Part shown: one piece after another, positions 1 to 7,339 of the stretch
How positions within the stretch are numbered: the first letter of the stretch is position 1
Layout: each line of letters begins with the position of its first letter
The notes under the pieces: generated by a model
Database searches by the model: none
The model's input: the letters and a program-made list of their open reading frames with translations, nothing else
What the model was told of the DNA's origin: nothing
Source: Bacteroidota bacterium
GTDB lineage: Bacteria; Bacteroidota; Bacteroidia; Chitinophagales; Chitinophagaceae
Direction of reading: 5' to 3'
Length of the DNA stretch: 32,891 bases
NCBI GenBank assembly: GCA_023392185.1
Contig: JAEVZP010000029.1
Coordinates: 1 to 32,891 of the forward strand
Program-made: the position numbers and the translations under genes

Positions 1-2
1 AA

Positions 3-560
3 CGCTACACCTACGCCGATTACCTCACCTGGCGGTTTTCAGAGCGCGTGGAGTTGCTGCGTGGCTGGATAGCTAAAATGTCGCCCGCACCGTCGCGCCG
101 GCATCAGCGTTATTCCTGGCGCATAAGTGCACAACTGGTGACGTACTTTGAGGAACGTTCCTGCGAGGTTTATACCGCTCCTTTTGACGTCCGGCTGCCG
201 GATTCGCACAAAAGCACAGCGGATAAAACCATTTACACGGTCGTGCAACCCGACCTCTGCGTGGTGTGCGATAAAGAAAAACTAGACGACCGTGGCTGCC
301 TTGGTGCGCCAGACTGGATTATTGAAATCATCTCGCCCGGCAACTCTAAAAAAGAAGTGGACACCAAGTTCCGCCTTTACGAAGAAGCCGGTGTGCGGGA
401 ATACTGGATGCTGAACATGGACGCCCAAAACGTAATCGTCTGCGACCTCACACCTGAGGGCTACGATATCCGCCGTATCTACCCGGACGACGCAGTGGTT
501 CCGGTGGGCATTTTTGAGGGCTTGGAAATAGATTTAAAAGCTGTTTTCCGGGAAGATTAA
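3..560 (+). CDS. Uma2 family (DUF820) nuclease-fold protein, 5' end outside window
   Basis: The reading frame is open from base 3, so the N-terminus lies before the window; the GTG at 48 is an internal Val codon, not a convincing start. The visible part reads RYTYADYLTWRF, then VELLRGWIAKMSPAP, the usual N-terminal region of Uma2/DUF820 proteins. It continues with PDLCVVCD, DWIIEIISPGN and a later K...Y...GVREYW block. These match the PD-(D/E)XK-like core of the family: Asp in PDL, Glu in EIISP, and a Lys about 15 residues later. The family is abundant in cyanobacteria and some Bacteroidota and is often spread among mobile DNA; its cellular role is not firmly established. The stop at 558-560 directly touches the left end of an inverted-repeat element. 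I am confident of the family but not of the function. Confidence 0.85.
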   Translation, partial: RYTYADYLTWRFSERVELLRGWIAKMSPAPSRRHQRYSWRISAQLVTYFEERSCEVYTAPFDVRLPDSHKSTADKTIYTVVQPDLCVVCDKEKLDDRGCLGAPDWIIEIISPGNSKKEVDTKFRLYEEAGVREYWMLNMDAQNVIVCDLTPEGYDIRRIYPDDAVVPVGIFEGLEIDLKAVFRED

Positions 561-753
561 GAGTCTATCCAGAAAATAGGTGTTAGGCATTTCGGACATA
601 ATCTTTTGTCATCCCCGAAGGGGAACTTGCCGGCCTGCAAGCCGCAAAGACCCTCCCGCTTTTCAGCGGGACAGGCTGTTCCGGGGTGACAAAAGAACCG
701 TACGAAAAAAAGGATTTTTTTTCACAATGCTTTATTTTTAGGATAGGTTCTAA
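558..753. repeat. MITE-like element with imperfect terminal inverted repeats
   Basis: This noncoding segment of about 196 bp has ends that are imperfect inverted repeats. Bases 558-578 match the reverse complement of 733-753 at about 16 of 21 positions, sharing the core CTATCC and AAAATA. A second, inner inverted pair lies at 604-619 and 679-694 (TTTTGTCATCCCCGAA against TTCCGGGGTGACAAAA). Two small hairpins lie between: CTTGC/GCAAG near 627-642, and CCCGCT/AGCGGG near 653-670. No ORF inside resembles a transposase. The layout fits a nonautonomous miniature inverted-repeat element or a large folded intergenic repeat. No clear target-site duplication is visible, and copy number cannot be judged from one window. 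Confidence 0.45.
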
Positions 754-791
754 GTCCTCTAAAAAATCGGCACCGTTATCCTGCAAACCTC

Positions 792-1163
792 ATGCGTCCC
801 TTTTTTCCCCAAAACGCGCTCTTGTTGGGCCTGCCGGTTGCCCTGTTGCTGAGCGCCTGGCTTTTCCACAGCCGGGCACCGCGAATACAGGGCGATTTAG
901 CGGTTTTGGAACGACTAACGAACAGGCTAAAAATCACTTCTCCAGCCGCAGGAAAGCGAAAAATAACAGTACGTGGTTTATCGCCGGACTATGCCGTCTG
1001 GGTACGTTACTTCGCAGCACCCCAGCCTTGTACGCTCTTGCCCGCCGCGCCGGGCGATACCGTTTTGGTGGTAGAAAACCGGCATATGCCACCGGCTGCC
1101 TGGAAGCGCTTTTGGCAGGCAACATCAGATTCGTTTCGCGTTGCGTTGGAAATCCAGCCTTAA
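792..1163 (+). CDS. Small membrane-anchored hypothetical protein
   Basis: This 123-aa protein is not recognised. It has one hydrophobic N-terminal segment at about residues 8-24 (NALLLGLPVALLLSAWLF), then a soluble part with a short beta-rich stretch (KITVRGLSPDYAVWVRYFAA, then GDTVLVVEN). That suggests a single-pass protein with its bulk outside the cytoplasm. The ATG at 792 is chosen because it places the hydrophobic segment at the N-terminus. It ends 18 bp before the start of the polytopic membrane protein at 1182 and reads in the same direction, so the two are probably co-transcribed and may work together. The overlapping 686-1396 frame has no protein-like character and is rejected. Confidence 0.6.
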   Translation: MRPFFPQNALLLGLPVALLLSAWLFHSRAPRIQGDLAVLERLTNRLKITSPAAGKRKITVRGLSPDYAVWVRYFAAPQPCTLLPAAPGDTVLVVENRHMPPAAWKRFWQATSDSFRVALEIQP

Positions 1164-1181
1164 TCATTTTTCCGGAACATC

Positions 1182-2429
1182 ATGCACCACTTCACCGCCC
1201 TGCTGCTTGCCGTCGGCATAGGCTTGCCCCTTCTTTCCGGGATTTATTTTACCGGGCTGGTAGCGGGTTGGCCGTTTGCGGTCACAGTTGCGATAATCAT
1301 TCCGGCGCTGAGCGGTTTAGTGTTTTGCATTCGCCGTTTATGGCAGGCCGATGCCCAACCGGCTTTCCGTCCGTGGGTGGAATGGGGTGCCCTTAGTTTT
1401 CTGCTGCTGGGCGCGGTGGGGTGCGGCCTGCGCGCCCGCGCTTACGGCGACTGGGATGCGGCCCTTATTTGGAACCTGCACGCCCGCTACCTGACGACGC
1501 CCGATTGGAAACTCATCTTTCAGCCCGGCATTTCCGGAAACAGCGCCTACCCTTTTGGCCTGCCGGGCGCGGTGGCGTTTGGCTGGCGGCTTACCGGGAA
1601 TTTTACGCCCCTTGTTCCTTTCCTGATAGCCTTGCTGCCCACGCTTTGTATTCCGGTTGTGGTGTTGCTGCAAACGGGACGACCGACTCTTAAACGCCTG
1701 CTGCTCATCGGCCTCTCTTTTCTGACCTATCGGTATTATTTCGCCCTGGGCCTCACGCAGTACGCCGACATCCAGATTGCCTTTCTGTTGCTGTTGCTTT
1801 TTGTGGTGGCCGACCGGCTGCGCCAAACGGGTATCAAAGGCTATTGGATGGTGATGGGCCTGCTTTGCGGCGCGCTGTGCTGGACGAAGATGGAAGGTAT
1901 TTTGCTGAGCGGCCTTTTTTTGCTTTTCCACCTGTCAGATTTCCGGAAATCGCCGGCGGGGTTGGGGAACTTATTGATAGGGCTGAGTCCGTTTGCCGTG
2001 TTCTGGCTTTTATTTAAAATGCAGGGCGCGCTGCCTTCGCCGCTTTGGGTAACGGCAAGCGTAATTCTGGAACACGCCACCGACGGCCACCGGTTGCGGC
2101 TCGTCGGGCAGTATTTCTTTCAGGTACTTTCAAAAGAGCATTTCCGGTTTTTAATCCTGATGGCTTTGCTGATCGGGCTGCAAAAGAAGTCTTTTTCACC
2201 GGGTCTCCATTTCATATTAACGACCACGGTGAGCTACTTTCTCATTTACTGGCTGCTGGTTACAACCGCCCTGGACTGGAACATTTTCACCTCGCTGCCA
2301 CGGCTTTTGCTGCAACTGTATCCCTCGCTGGTTTTCCTCACGGCCAGGGCTATCGGGCCACCGGCTTTATCCACCAATCATCGGTTTGCGGCGTCCCTCC
2401 AATCGGGAACGGATGACTGTAGCCGGTAG
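1182..2429 (+). CDS. Polytopic membrane protein, glycosyltransferase (GT39/RgtA-like) type
   Basis: This 415-aa protein has about ten hydrophobic segments across its length. Near residues 88-104 it carries the acidic/aromatic loop GDWDAALIWNLHARYL, and further on LTQYADIQIAFLLLLLF. A DxD-like Asp/Trp loop after the first membrane spans is typical of lipid-linked-sugar glycosyltransferases of the GT39/ArnT/RgtA class, which transfer sugars from polyprenyl-phosphate donors on the outer face of the inner membrane. The acceptor cannot be told. It follows the small membrane protein by 18 bp. The last 27 or so residues, after LLQLYPSLVFLTARAIG, are hydrophilic, unlike the rest, and overlap the 3' end of the convergent GNAT gene by 80 bp. 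The original stop may have been lost by a small change near 2350. Confidence 0.65.
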   Translation: MHHFTALLLAVGIGLPLLSGIYFTGLVAGWPFAVTVAIIIPALSGLVFCIRRLWQADAQPAFRPWVEWGALSFLLLGAVGCGLRARAYGDWDAALIWNLHARYLTTPDWKLIFQPGISGNSAYPFGLPGAVAFGWRLTGNFTPLVPFLIALLPTLCIPVVVLLQTGRPTLKRLLLIGLSFLTYRYYFALGLTQYADIQIAFLLLLLFVVADRLRQTGIKGYWMVMGLLCGALCWTKMEGILLSGLFLLFHLSDFRKSPAGLGNLLIGLSPFAVFWLLFKMQGALPSPLWVTASVILEHATDGHRLRLVGQYFFQVLSKEHFRFLILMALLIGLQKKSFSPGLHFILTTTVSYFLIYWLLVTTALDWNIFTSLPRLLLQLYPSLVFLTARAIGPPALSTNHRFAASLQSGTDDCSR

Positions 2430-2877
2430 GCGCAAAGCCGCGTTTTTTATAAAAAGCCTGCGCCCGGAAGTTGTGCTCCCATACGCCAAGCCACAGGGTA
2501 TCGGCGCCACCGGCAATCGCGCGGTCTTCGCAGGCATCCGTCAACAGGTGCGCAAGGCCGCTGCCGTAATATTCCTTCAGGACGTAGAGGCGCTGCAATT
2601 CCACGGCCTGATTTCCGGAAAATGCAAAGGGTGGTGTTTCGGTTTTCCACTGTGCGTAGCCGGCGGAATTGCCGGCTTCATCTTCACCCAGGAAAATAAA
2701 AACGGCGTCGTCGGCGAGGAGTTTCCGGAAAGCGTCTTCGTTATAGGTCTCGGCCAGGTAGCCTTCCATATCAGCGGCGGTGCAGGTGCCGGTAAAAGTT
2801 TCCTCAAACGCATTGGCGGCGAGGCGCGAGAGCGCAGGCACATCTGCCATTGTAGCGCGGCGCAGCGTAAATTTCAT
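2350..2877 (-). CDS. GNAT family N-acetyltransferase, PaiA-like
   Basis: This 175-aa protein has the full GNAT fold signature. The N-terminal LRRATMADVPALSRLA is followed by motif A, LQRLYVLKEYYGSGLAHLL, which holds the acetyl-CoA pyrophosphate loop (Y-G-S-G-L-A, close to the Q/RxxGxG/A pattern). Motif B is TLWLGVWEHNFRAQAFYKKRGF. The LQRLYV and LWLGVWEHN phrases are characteristic of the PaiA spermidine/spermine acetyltransferase subgroup, so a small amine is a plausible substrate. The start at 2877 gives MKFTLRRATMAD, a standard GNAT opening. The gene is divergent from the GT4 gene at 2944. A -7-like TACTTTCG precedes the start by about 11 bases. Its last 80 bp overlap the convergent membrane-protein frame. 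The substrate is inferred only. Confidence 0.88.
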   Translation of the reverse strand: MKFTLRRATMADVPALSRLAANAFEETFTGTCTAADMEGYLAETYNEDAFRKLLADDAVFIFLGEDEAGNSAGYAQWKTETPPFAFSGNQAVELQRLYVLKEYYGSGLAHLLTDACEDRAIAGGADTLWLGVWEHNFRAQAFYKKRGFAPTGYSHPFPIGGTPQTDDWWIKPVAR

Positions 2878-2943
2878 AGCAGCCCGAAAGTAGCACCGGT
2901 GGCGCGGGTATCTTTAGGGCCTCAAAAAATCTTTTTTCTTTCT

Positions 2944-4071
2944 GTGGCCCGGATTGTCATCATCGGTTCTGCCCACCCGCTTCGGGGCGGCGGCATTTCT
3001 ACTTTCAACGAGCGGCTGGCAAAGGCGCTGGACGAGGCCGGACACGAAGCCGTGATTGAGTCGTTCTCGCTGCAGTATCCTTCTTTTTTATTTCCCGGAA
3101 AATCGCAGTTTACAGACGATCCGCCGCCGCCGGGGCTTCGGATTAGAAGCCGGATCAACTCCATCAATCCGCTCAGCTGGTGGCGGGTCGGTCAGGCGCT
3201 TCGGCGGGAAAAGCCCGATCTGATTATCGCGCGCTATTGGATTCCGTTTATGGGACCCGCTTTTGGAACCATTCTGCGGCTGGCGAAAAAAAACCGCCAC
3301 ACGCGCGTCATTTCCATTCTGGATAATTTTATTCCCCATGAAGGCCGCCCTGGCGACAAAGCCTTTACCCGGTATTTTGCCGGTCCGGTAGATGCTTTTG
3401 TAACCATGAGCCGGCAGGTGCTCGGCGAGGTTTCAGCAGCGCTGCCGCAAAAGCCGGCGGCCTTTACGCCCCATCCGGTCTATGACAACTACGGTGAGGC
3501 CGTGCCCCGCGCGGCGGCATGCCGAAAGCTGGGGCTCGATGCCGGAAAAAAATACCTGCTTTTCTTTGGTTTTATCCGCGCCTACAAAGGGCTGGACCTG
3601 CTGCTTCAGGCGTTGCCGCTCGTGAAAGACCCTGATATCCACCTCATCATCGCCGGCGAATACTACGGCGATCCGGCACCTTATGAAAGCCTGATTTCCG
3701 GAAATAATCTGGAAGACCGTGTGCACCGCTTCACGGATTTTATCCCGACCGAGGATGTACGCTACTTTTTTTCGGCTGCCGACCTGGTGGTGCAGCCCTA
3801 TAAATCGGCTACCAACAGCGGCATCACCCAGGTGGCCTACCATTTTGAAAAGCCCATGGTCGTCACCAATGTGGGCGGCTTGCCCGAAGTGGTTCCCGAC
3901 GGGAAGGCCGGTTTTGTGGTTGCGCCGGAACCGGAGGCCATTGCCGCAGGTATTGAACGCTTTTTTTCCGGAAATTATGGAGCGCAAATGCAATCCGGGC
4001 TGCGCGATGAAAAGCGTAAATACAGTTGGGACACGTTTGTGGAGGTGTTATTAAAAACGGCAGGGATTTGA
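2944..4071 (+). CDS. Family 4 glycosyltransferase (GT-B fold)
   Basis: The frame is open from 2386, but everything before 2944 is antisense to the GNAT gene. The GTG at 2944 gives a natural GT4 N-terminus, RIVIIGSAHPLRGGGISTFN, with the glycine-rich donor-side loop. The resulting protein is 375 aa. A linker at about 190-210 leads to the C-terminal Rossmann domain with KYLLFFGFIRAYKGLDLLLQAL (the G-x-x-x-x-x-K-G signature) and HLIIAGEYYG. The nucleotide-sugar-binding stretch is VVQPYKSATNSGITQVAYHFEKPMVV. The usual E-x7-E motif is degenerate (KSATNSGITQVAYH), as in several GT4 subfamilies. It probably transfers a hexose to a lipid- or glycan-linked acceptor in the cytoplasm. A -7-like TATCTTTA lies at 2910. 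A symmetric hairpin follows the stop. Confidence 0.85.
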   Translation: MARIVIIGSAHPLRGGGISTFNERLAKALDEAGHEAVIESFSLQYPSFLFPGKSQFTDDPPPPGLRIRSRINSINPLSWWRVGQALRREKPDLIIARYWIPFMGPAFGTILRLAKKNRHTRVISILDNFIPHEGRPGDKAFTRYFAGPVDAFVTMSRQVLGEVSAALPQKPAAFTPHPVYDNYGEAVPRAAACRKLGLDAGKKYLLFFGFIRAYKGLDLLLQALPLVKDPDIHLIIAGEYYGDPAPYESLISGNNLEDRVHRFTDFIPTEDVRYFFSAADLVVQPYKSATNSGITQVAYHFEKPMVVTNVGGLPEVVPDGKAGFVVAPEPEAIAAGIERFFSGNYGAQMQSGLRDEKRKYSWDTFVEVLLKTAGI

Positions 4072-4077
4072 AAAAAG

Positions 4078-4121
4078 AAACATACCTGTACCGATTCTGG
4101 AAGCGGTACAGGTGTGTTTTT
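4078..4121. terminator. Bidirectional hairpin terminator
   Basis: The arms 4078-4093 and 4104-4119 pair at 15 of 16 positions around a 10-base loop. A T-run follows on the + strand, and an A-run precedes on the left, giving T's on the - strand. It sits between the convergent GT4 gene and the DUF4290 gene and can end both. Confidence 0.85.
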
Positions 4122-4153
4122 ATATTGACATTTCCGGCTTTTTTCCGGGAATC

Positions 4154-4864
4154 TTATTTATTGCGCTGCTTGAAAAACTTGCGGCCGCGCGAGGTACCGT
4201 AGCTTTTCTGGCTGCTGCCGGCGGCTTTATAATTACCGTTGCTTTTGCCGTTGCCGGTGCCCGGTGCGTTCACCGTTTTGGTAGAAAGGCGGTTTCCGCT
4301 TTGCTGTCCTTTGGTGGTAAGCGGCATAAAAGGCACGTGAACGCCGCCGGGTTCATATTTGAGCAAACCGTCGGAAAGGCGTTCCAACTCGGCGCGCACG
4401 GCTTCGTCGTGCACCTGTTCTTTGTGCCAGTTGGTATAGGCCAGTTTCATGTAGTAGCCCAGCGCCTGGGTGAAAGCTTGTTTTTTTTCCGGGTCCTGCT
4501 CGTCCAGGGCGCGATGCAGCAGGTCGTCGAAATGCTTACCAAACTGCCGGTGGCGGGTTTTATTGCTGGGATAAGCGGGGCGTTCCGGCGTTTGAAACTC
4601 TTCGGGGCGCTGTGGCTTTGGATAAGGCGATTCGCACTCGAGTTTCAGGTCAGTCATCAGGTGCAGCTGATCCCACAGTTTCTGGCGGTAGTCATCCAGT
4701 GCTTTAACTGAAGGATTGAGCGCCGCCATGGCGTCGATCACCACTTCGGCCTGCCGGCGGCATTGCTGCGGATCTTCGATGGTCAGCAAGAATTCCGCCA
4801 TTTCGGCGACGCCACGTCCGTATTCGAGCATGGCCAACGGCTTGCGCGTTGTGTTATATTCCAT
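4154..4864 (-). CDS. DUF4290 domain protein
   Basis: This 236-aa protein begins MEYNTTRKPLAMLEYGR, the typical start of the DUF4290 family, a Bacteroidota-specific family of unknown function. The ATG at 4864 is chosen over the upstream 4930 start, which would add an unrelated Cys/Phe-rich leader. Residues 1-170 form a mostly helical domain with conserved Tyr/Trp/His positions (EYGRGVAEM, KLWDQLHLM, FGKHFDDLL, YYMKLAYTNWHKE). The last 60 residues are low complexity, rich in Gly, Ser, Asn and basic residues, ending GRKFFKQRNK; such tails bind nucleic acid in other proteins, but that is only a suggestion here. No signal peptide, so cytoplasmic. Confidence 0.88.
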   Translation of the reverse strand: MEYNTTRKPLAMLEYGRGVAEMAEFLLTIEDPQQCRRQAEVVIDAMAALNPSVKALDDYRQKLWDQLHLMTDLKLECESPYPKPQRPEEFQTPERPAYPSNKTRHRQFGKHFDDLLHRALDEQDPEKKQAFTQALGYYMKLAYTNWHKEQVHDEAVRAELERLSDGLLKYEPGGVHVPFMPLTTKGQQSGNRLSTKTVNAPGTGNGKSNGNYKAAGSSQKSYGTSRGRKFFKQRNK

Positions 4865-5063
4865 AAATTTAAAAGCAAATAAAAAGAAACAGCAGGCGGC
4901 GTTGTTGGAGACTCCGGAGGCAAAAGACAACCGGTATTATTCTGTCCAGGAAGCGATTCTAAAAAGCCGGCGGGTAGCTGTTGGATGTTTTATCGCTGAA
5001 AAACAAGAGCTGCGCCGGACACCCTGCCGTTTTGGTTTGGATGTGTAAAGATAATGCCGGCTG

Positions 5064-6212
5064 TTATTCCGGAATGTTTTTTTGTGGGGATGGGGGCGTC
5101 GGTGGAAGCCGCACTTCAGCTATCGGTTCGGGCTCATTGGCCAACTCGCCGGGCAAGGGCGCGTCGTCTTCGGTGCCCATCACCATGGCCCAGGGTCGCA
5201 GCAGCTCTACGTGGGAGAAAACCACTTTGGTAACGGCCGTGAGGGGTATGGCCAGAAAAAGACCGGGCATGCCCCAGACCAGCCCGCCCACAAACACGCC
5301 GATCAGCGTTGCCAGGGGATTCATCCGTACCCGGCCACCAATGATTCGGGGGGCCAGCAGGTTGGCATCGAGCAGGTGAATGGCAAAAAGAACCGTGCAG
5401 GCCGCCAGTGCCAGGAGCGGCGAGTGGTGCACGAGGGAAAGCAGCCCGGTGAGTGTCAGAGCGGTGATAAAACCAATGTAGGGAATCACGTTGAGCACAC
5501 CGGTGAGCAGGCCGAGCAACAGCGCGTAGCGCACACCCAGAATCATCAGCCCGGCTGTGGAGGCGACTGTTACGAGGGCGGTTTCGGTGAGCAGCCCCTG
5601 CACGTAGCCTTTAATAACCTTGCGGGTTTCAAAAAGGGAGTGGTTAACCGCCTTGCGGTGTGCCGCCGGAAAAAGCGAGGCAGCGAAGCGCGCCAGCAGC
5701 TTCCGGTAGCTCAGAATGAAAAACGAGTAAATAAATACGATTGCTGTCCAGAACAGGAAATTGCTGAGCGAAAGCACCAGCGCGCCGACGGTGGCTGCCG
5801 CGCCCGACATCAGGGTGCCGGACACCTTTTCTAGATAGCTTTCCTGATCTTTGACGGTGATGTGGTAGCTATGATCGGCCCAGTCCTGTACCTGCCGGGC
5901 CCAAAGCATGATCTTATCGCGAAGGGCCGGAAAATCCTGCGCAAAATCGGCTATCTGAAAGGAGAGCAGATATACCAGCCCGATAAGTAATCCCAGAAAC
6001 CCGGCTATGGACAAGGCAATGGCCAGTGTGTCGGGCAGTCGAAACCGCTGATGCAGCACCTGCACCAGGGGGTAGAGCACGAGCGAAACCAGGAAAGCGA
6101 AAGCCAGGGGAATCAGCACGCTGCTGCCCACCGATAGAATCCCGTAGGACAAGACGATACAGACCAGTATGAACGCCAGCCGGACATAATAAGGCTGTTC
6201 GGAAACTTTCAT
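5064..6212 (-). CDS. AI-2E family transporter (PerM/TqsA-like permease)
   Basis: This 382-aa protein has a pair of N-terminal membrane spans (RLAFILVCIVLSYGILSVG and VLIPLAFAFLVSLVLYPLV), a third span, and a periplasmic-type helical segment at about 100-150. A C-terminal membrane block follows with GLLTGVLNVIPYIGFI and NPLATLIGVFVGGLVWGMPGLFLAIPLTA. The NxIPYIG and GxxWGxxGxxLAxPL phrases are diagnostic of the AI-2E exporter superfamily. Members include TqsA, PerM and sodium/proton antiporters; the substrate cannot be assigned from sequence. The hydrophilic C-terminal tail of about 40 residues is Pro/Glu-rich. It is divergent from the DUF4271 gene. The CTTTGCCC upstream of its start resembles a Bacteroidota -7 box. 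Confidence 0.9.
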   Translation of the reverse strand: MKVSEQPYYVRLAFILVCIVLSYGILSVGSSVLIPLAFAFLVSLVLYPLVQVLHQRFRLPDTLAIALSIAGFLGLLIGLVYLLSFQIADFAQDFPALRDKIMLWARQVQDWADHSYHITVKDQESYLEKVSGTLMSGAAATVGALVLSLSNFLFWTAIVFIYSFFILSYRKLLARFAASLFPAAHRKAVNHSLFETRKVIKGYVQGLLTETALVTVASTAGLMILGVRYALLLGLLTGVLNVIPYIGFITALTLTGLLSLVHHSPLLALAACTVLFAIHLLDANLLAPRIIGGRVRMNPLATLIGVFVGGLVWGMPGLFLAIPLTAVTKVVFSHVELLRPWAMVMGTEDDAPLPGELANEPEPIAEVRLPPTPPSPQKNIPE

Positions 6213-6289
6213 AAAAAAAAGAGGGCAAAGAAAAAAGAAAGGCGCAGGTATGAATACAGGACGATATCAAAGTTCAGGCCAAAGGCTGT

Positions 6290-6297
6290 TATTTTTG
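6290..6297 (+). promoter_or_regulatory. Bacteroidota-type -7 box TATTTTTG upstream of DUF4271 gene
   Basis: The sequence matches TAnnTTTG exactly and lies 112 bp before the chosen ATG at 6409. No TTG is found at the usual 19-21 bp upstream, so the call is tentative. If true, the transcript carries a leader of about 105 bases. Confidence 0.35.
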
Positions 6298-6408
6298 CCT
6301 TCCCGGCGCCTAAGCAATGCCGGCCTGCTGTTGCCCACTCCCTTTGTTTTTATTTTCACCCGTTTTGGCGGCGCACGGCGCTGCCGTTCGCGGCATCCGT
6401 CGGGGGTG

Positions 6409-7290
6409 ATGGGGCGATGGTGGCTGCGCCCCCTGGTGTTGCTGGCATTTTGGGTGGGCAGCGGGCTGCCGGCTGCCGGACAAACGGTTGATTCGCTGTA
6501 TGGCGTGGCGCTGCCGCCTGTAGAGGTGCGCCAACAAAGGGGCCAGACGGCTTTTCTGGAACGTCTCCATGCACATCCGCAGTGGGATCCGGCTCACGCC
6601 GAGGTGGTGGTGCAGCCAAAGCACCTCTTCCGCGACCGCACGGCCGATTTCTTTTTCCTCCTTTTGATCGGGCTGCTGCTGGGCTTTGTCCGGTTCACCA
6701 ATCCGCGGTATTTCAGTCTGCTGTGGCGCGCCTTCTACCACCCCACGCATACTTCGCAGGTCCTGCGCGATCAGTTGGATGCCGATGCGCTGCCCAATGC
6801 CGGGATGAACATTTTGTTTGCCTGCACCACCGGCGCGTATCTCTACACGCTGCTGCGGCTCTACAATCCGGAGAGCAATTTCGGGCAATATCCTTCGGCG
6901 GTGGTGCTGGGCGTGCTGATGCTGGGCGTAGGCCTGATTTACGGTTTTAAGTGGTTGGCCATCCGCTTCAGCGGCTGGGCTTTTGGTGTTTCGGCGCTTA
7001 CCGGGCAGTATCTTTTCAATGTCTATCTCATTAATAAGATTCTGGCGATCCTCTTGCTGCCCTTTGTTTTTGTACTGGCGTTTGCCGATCCGCAATGGGC
7101 CCATATTGTTGTGATTCTCTCCTTTTTGGTGGTGGCAGCGCTGGTTGTCATGCGCTATACCCGGAGCTGGATGGCGCTGCGTAATTTTTTCGCAAATAGC
7201 CGTTTTCACTTTATTACGTACTTTTGCGCCTCGGAAATCCTGCCTCTGGCAGTCCTTACCAAGTTAGTTGCCCGTGCTTTGACTCTATGA
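6409..7290 (+). CDS. DUF4271 domain integral membrane protein
   Basis: The frame is open from 6250, but the ATG at 6409 gives a proper signal peptide (MGRWWLRPLVLLAFWVGSG, cleavage near AAGQ). I chose it, giving 293 aa. A short soluble region follows, then about six membrane spans from residue 75 on. It ends with ITYFCASEILPLAVLTKLV, the C-terminal signature of the DUF4271 family. This family is Bacteroidota-specific, of unknown function, and is commonly found directly before the uroporphyrinogen-III synthase gene, as here (49-bp gap, same strand). Co-transcription with hemD is likely; a role linked to haem biosynthesis is guilt by association only. Confidence 0.85.
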   Translation: MGRWWLRPLVLLAFWVGSGLPAAGQTVDSLYGVALPPVEVRQQRGQTAFLERLHAHPQWDPAHAEVVVQPKHLFRDRTADFFFLLLIGLLLGFVRFTNPRYFSLLWRAFYHPTHTSQVLRDQLDADALPNAGMNILFACTTGAYLYTLLRLYNPESNFGQYPSAVVLGVLMLGVGLIYGFKWLAIRFSGWAFGVSALTGQYLFNVYLINKILAILLLPFVFVLAFADPQWAHIVVILSFLVVAALVVMRYTRSWMALRNFFANSRFHFITYFCASEILPLAVLTKLVARALTL

Positions 7291-7339
7291 GAAGAGCCAG
7301 TGCAACGGCTTTATTTTTTGTTTCCCCGAGCTTCAAAGT

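Noticed and set aside
686..1396. A 236-codon + strand frame over the small membrane protein and the start of the transferase
   Set aside because: It begins inside the inverted-repeat element and has no domain. The 792 and 1182 frames have natural starts, hydrophobic segments and tight spacing.
5082..5834. A 250-codon + strand frame within the AI-2E permease gene
   Set aside because: Its product is a Gly/Gln/His-rich string without motifs; the - strand permease is unmistakable.
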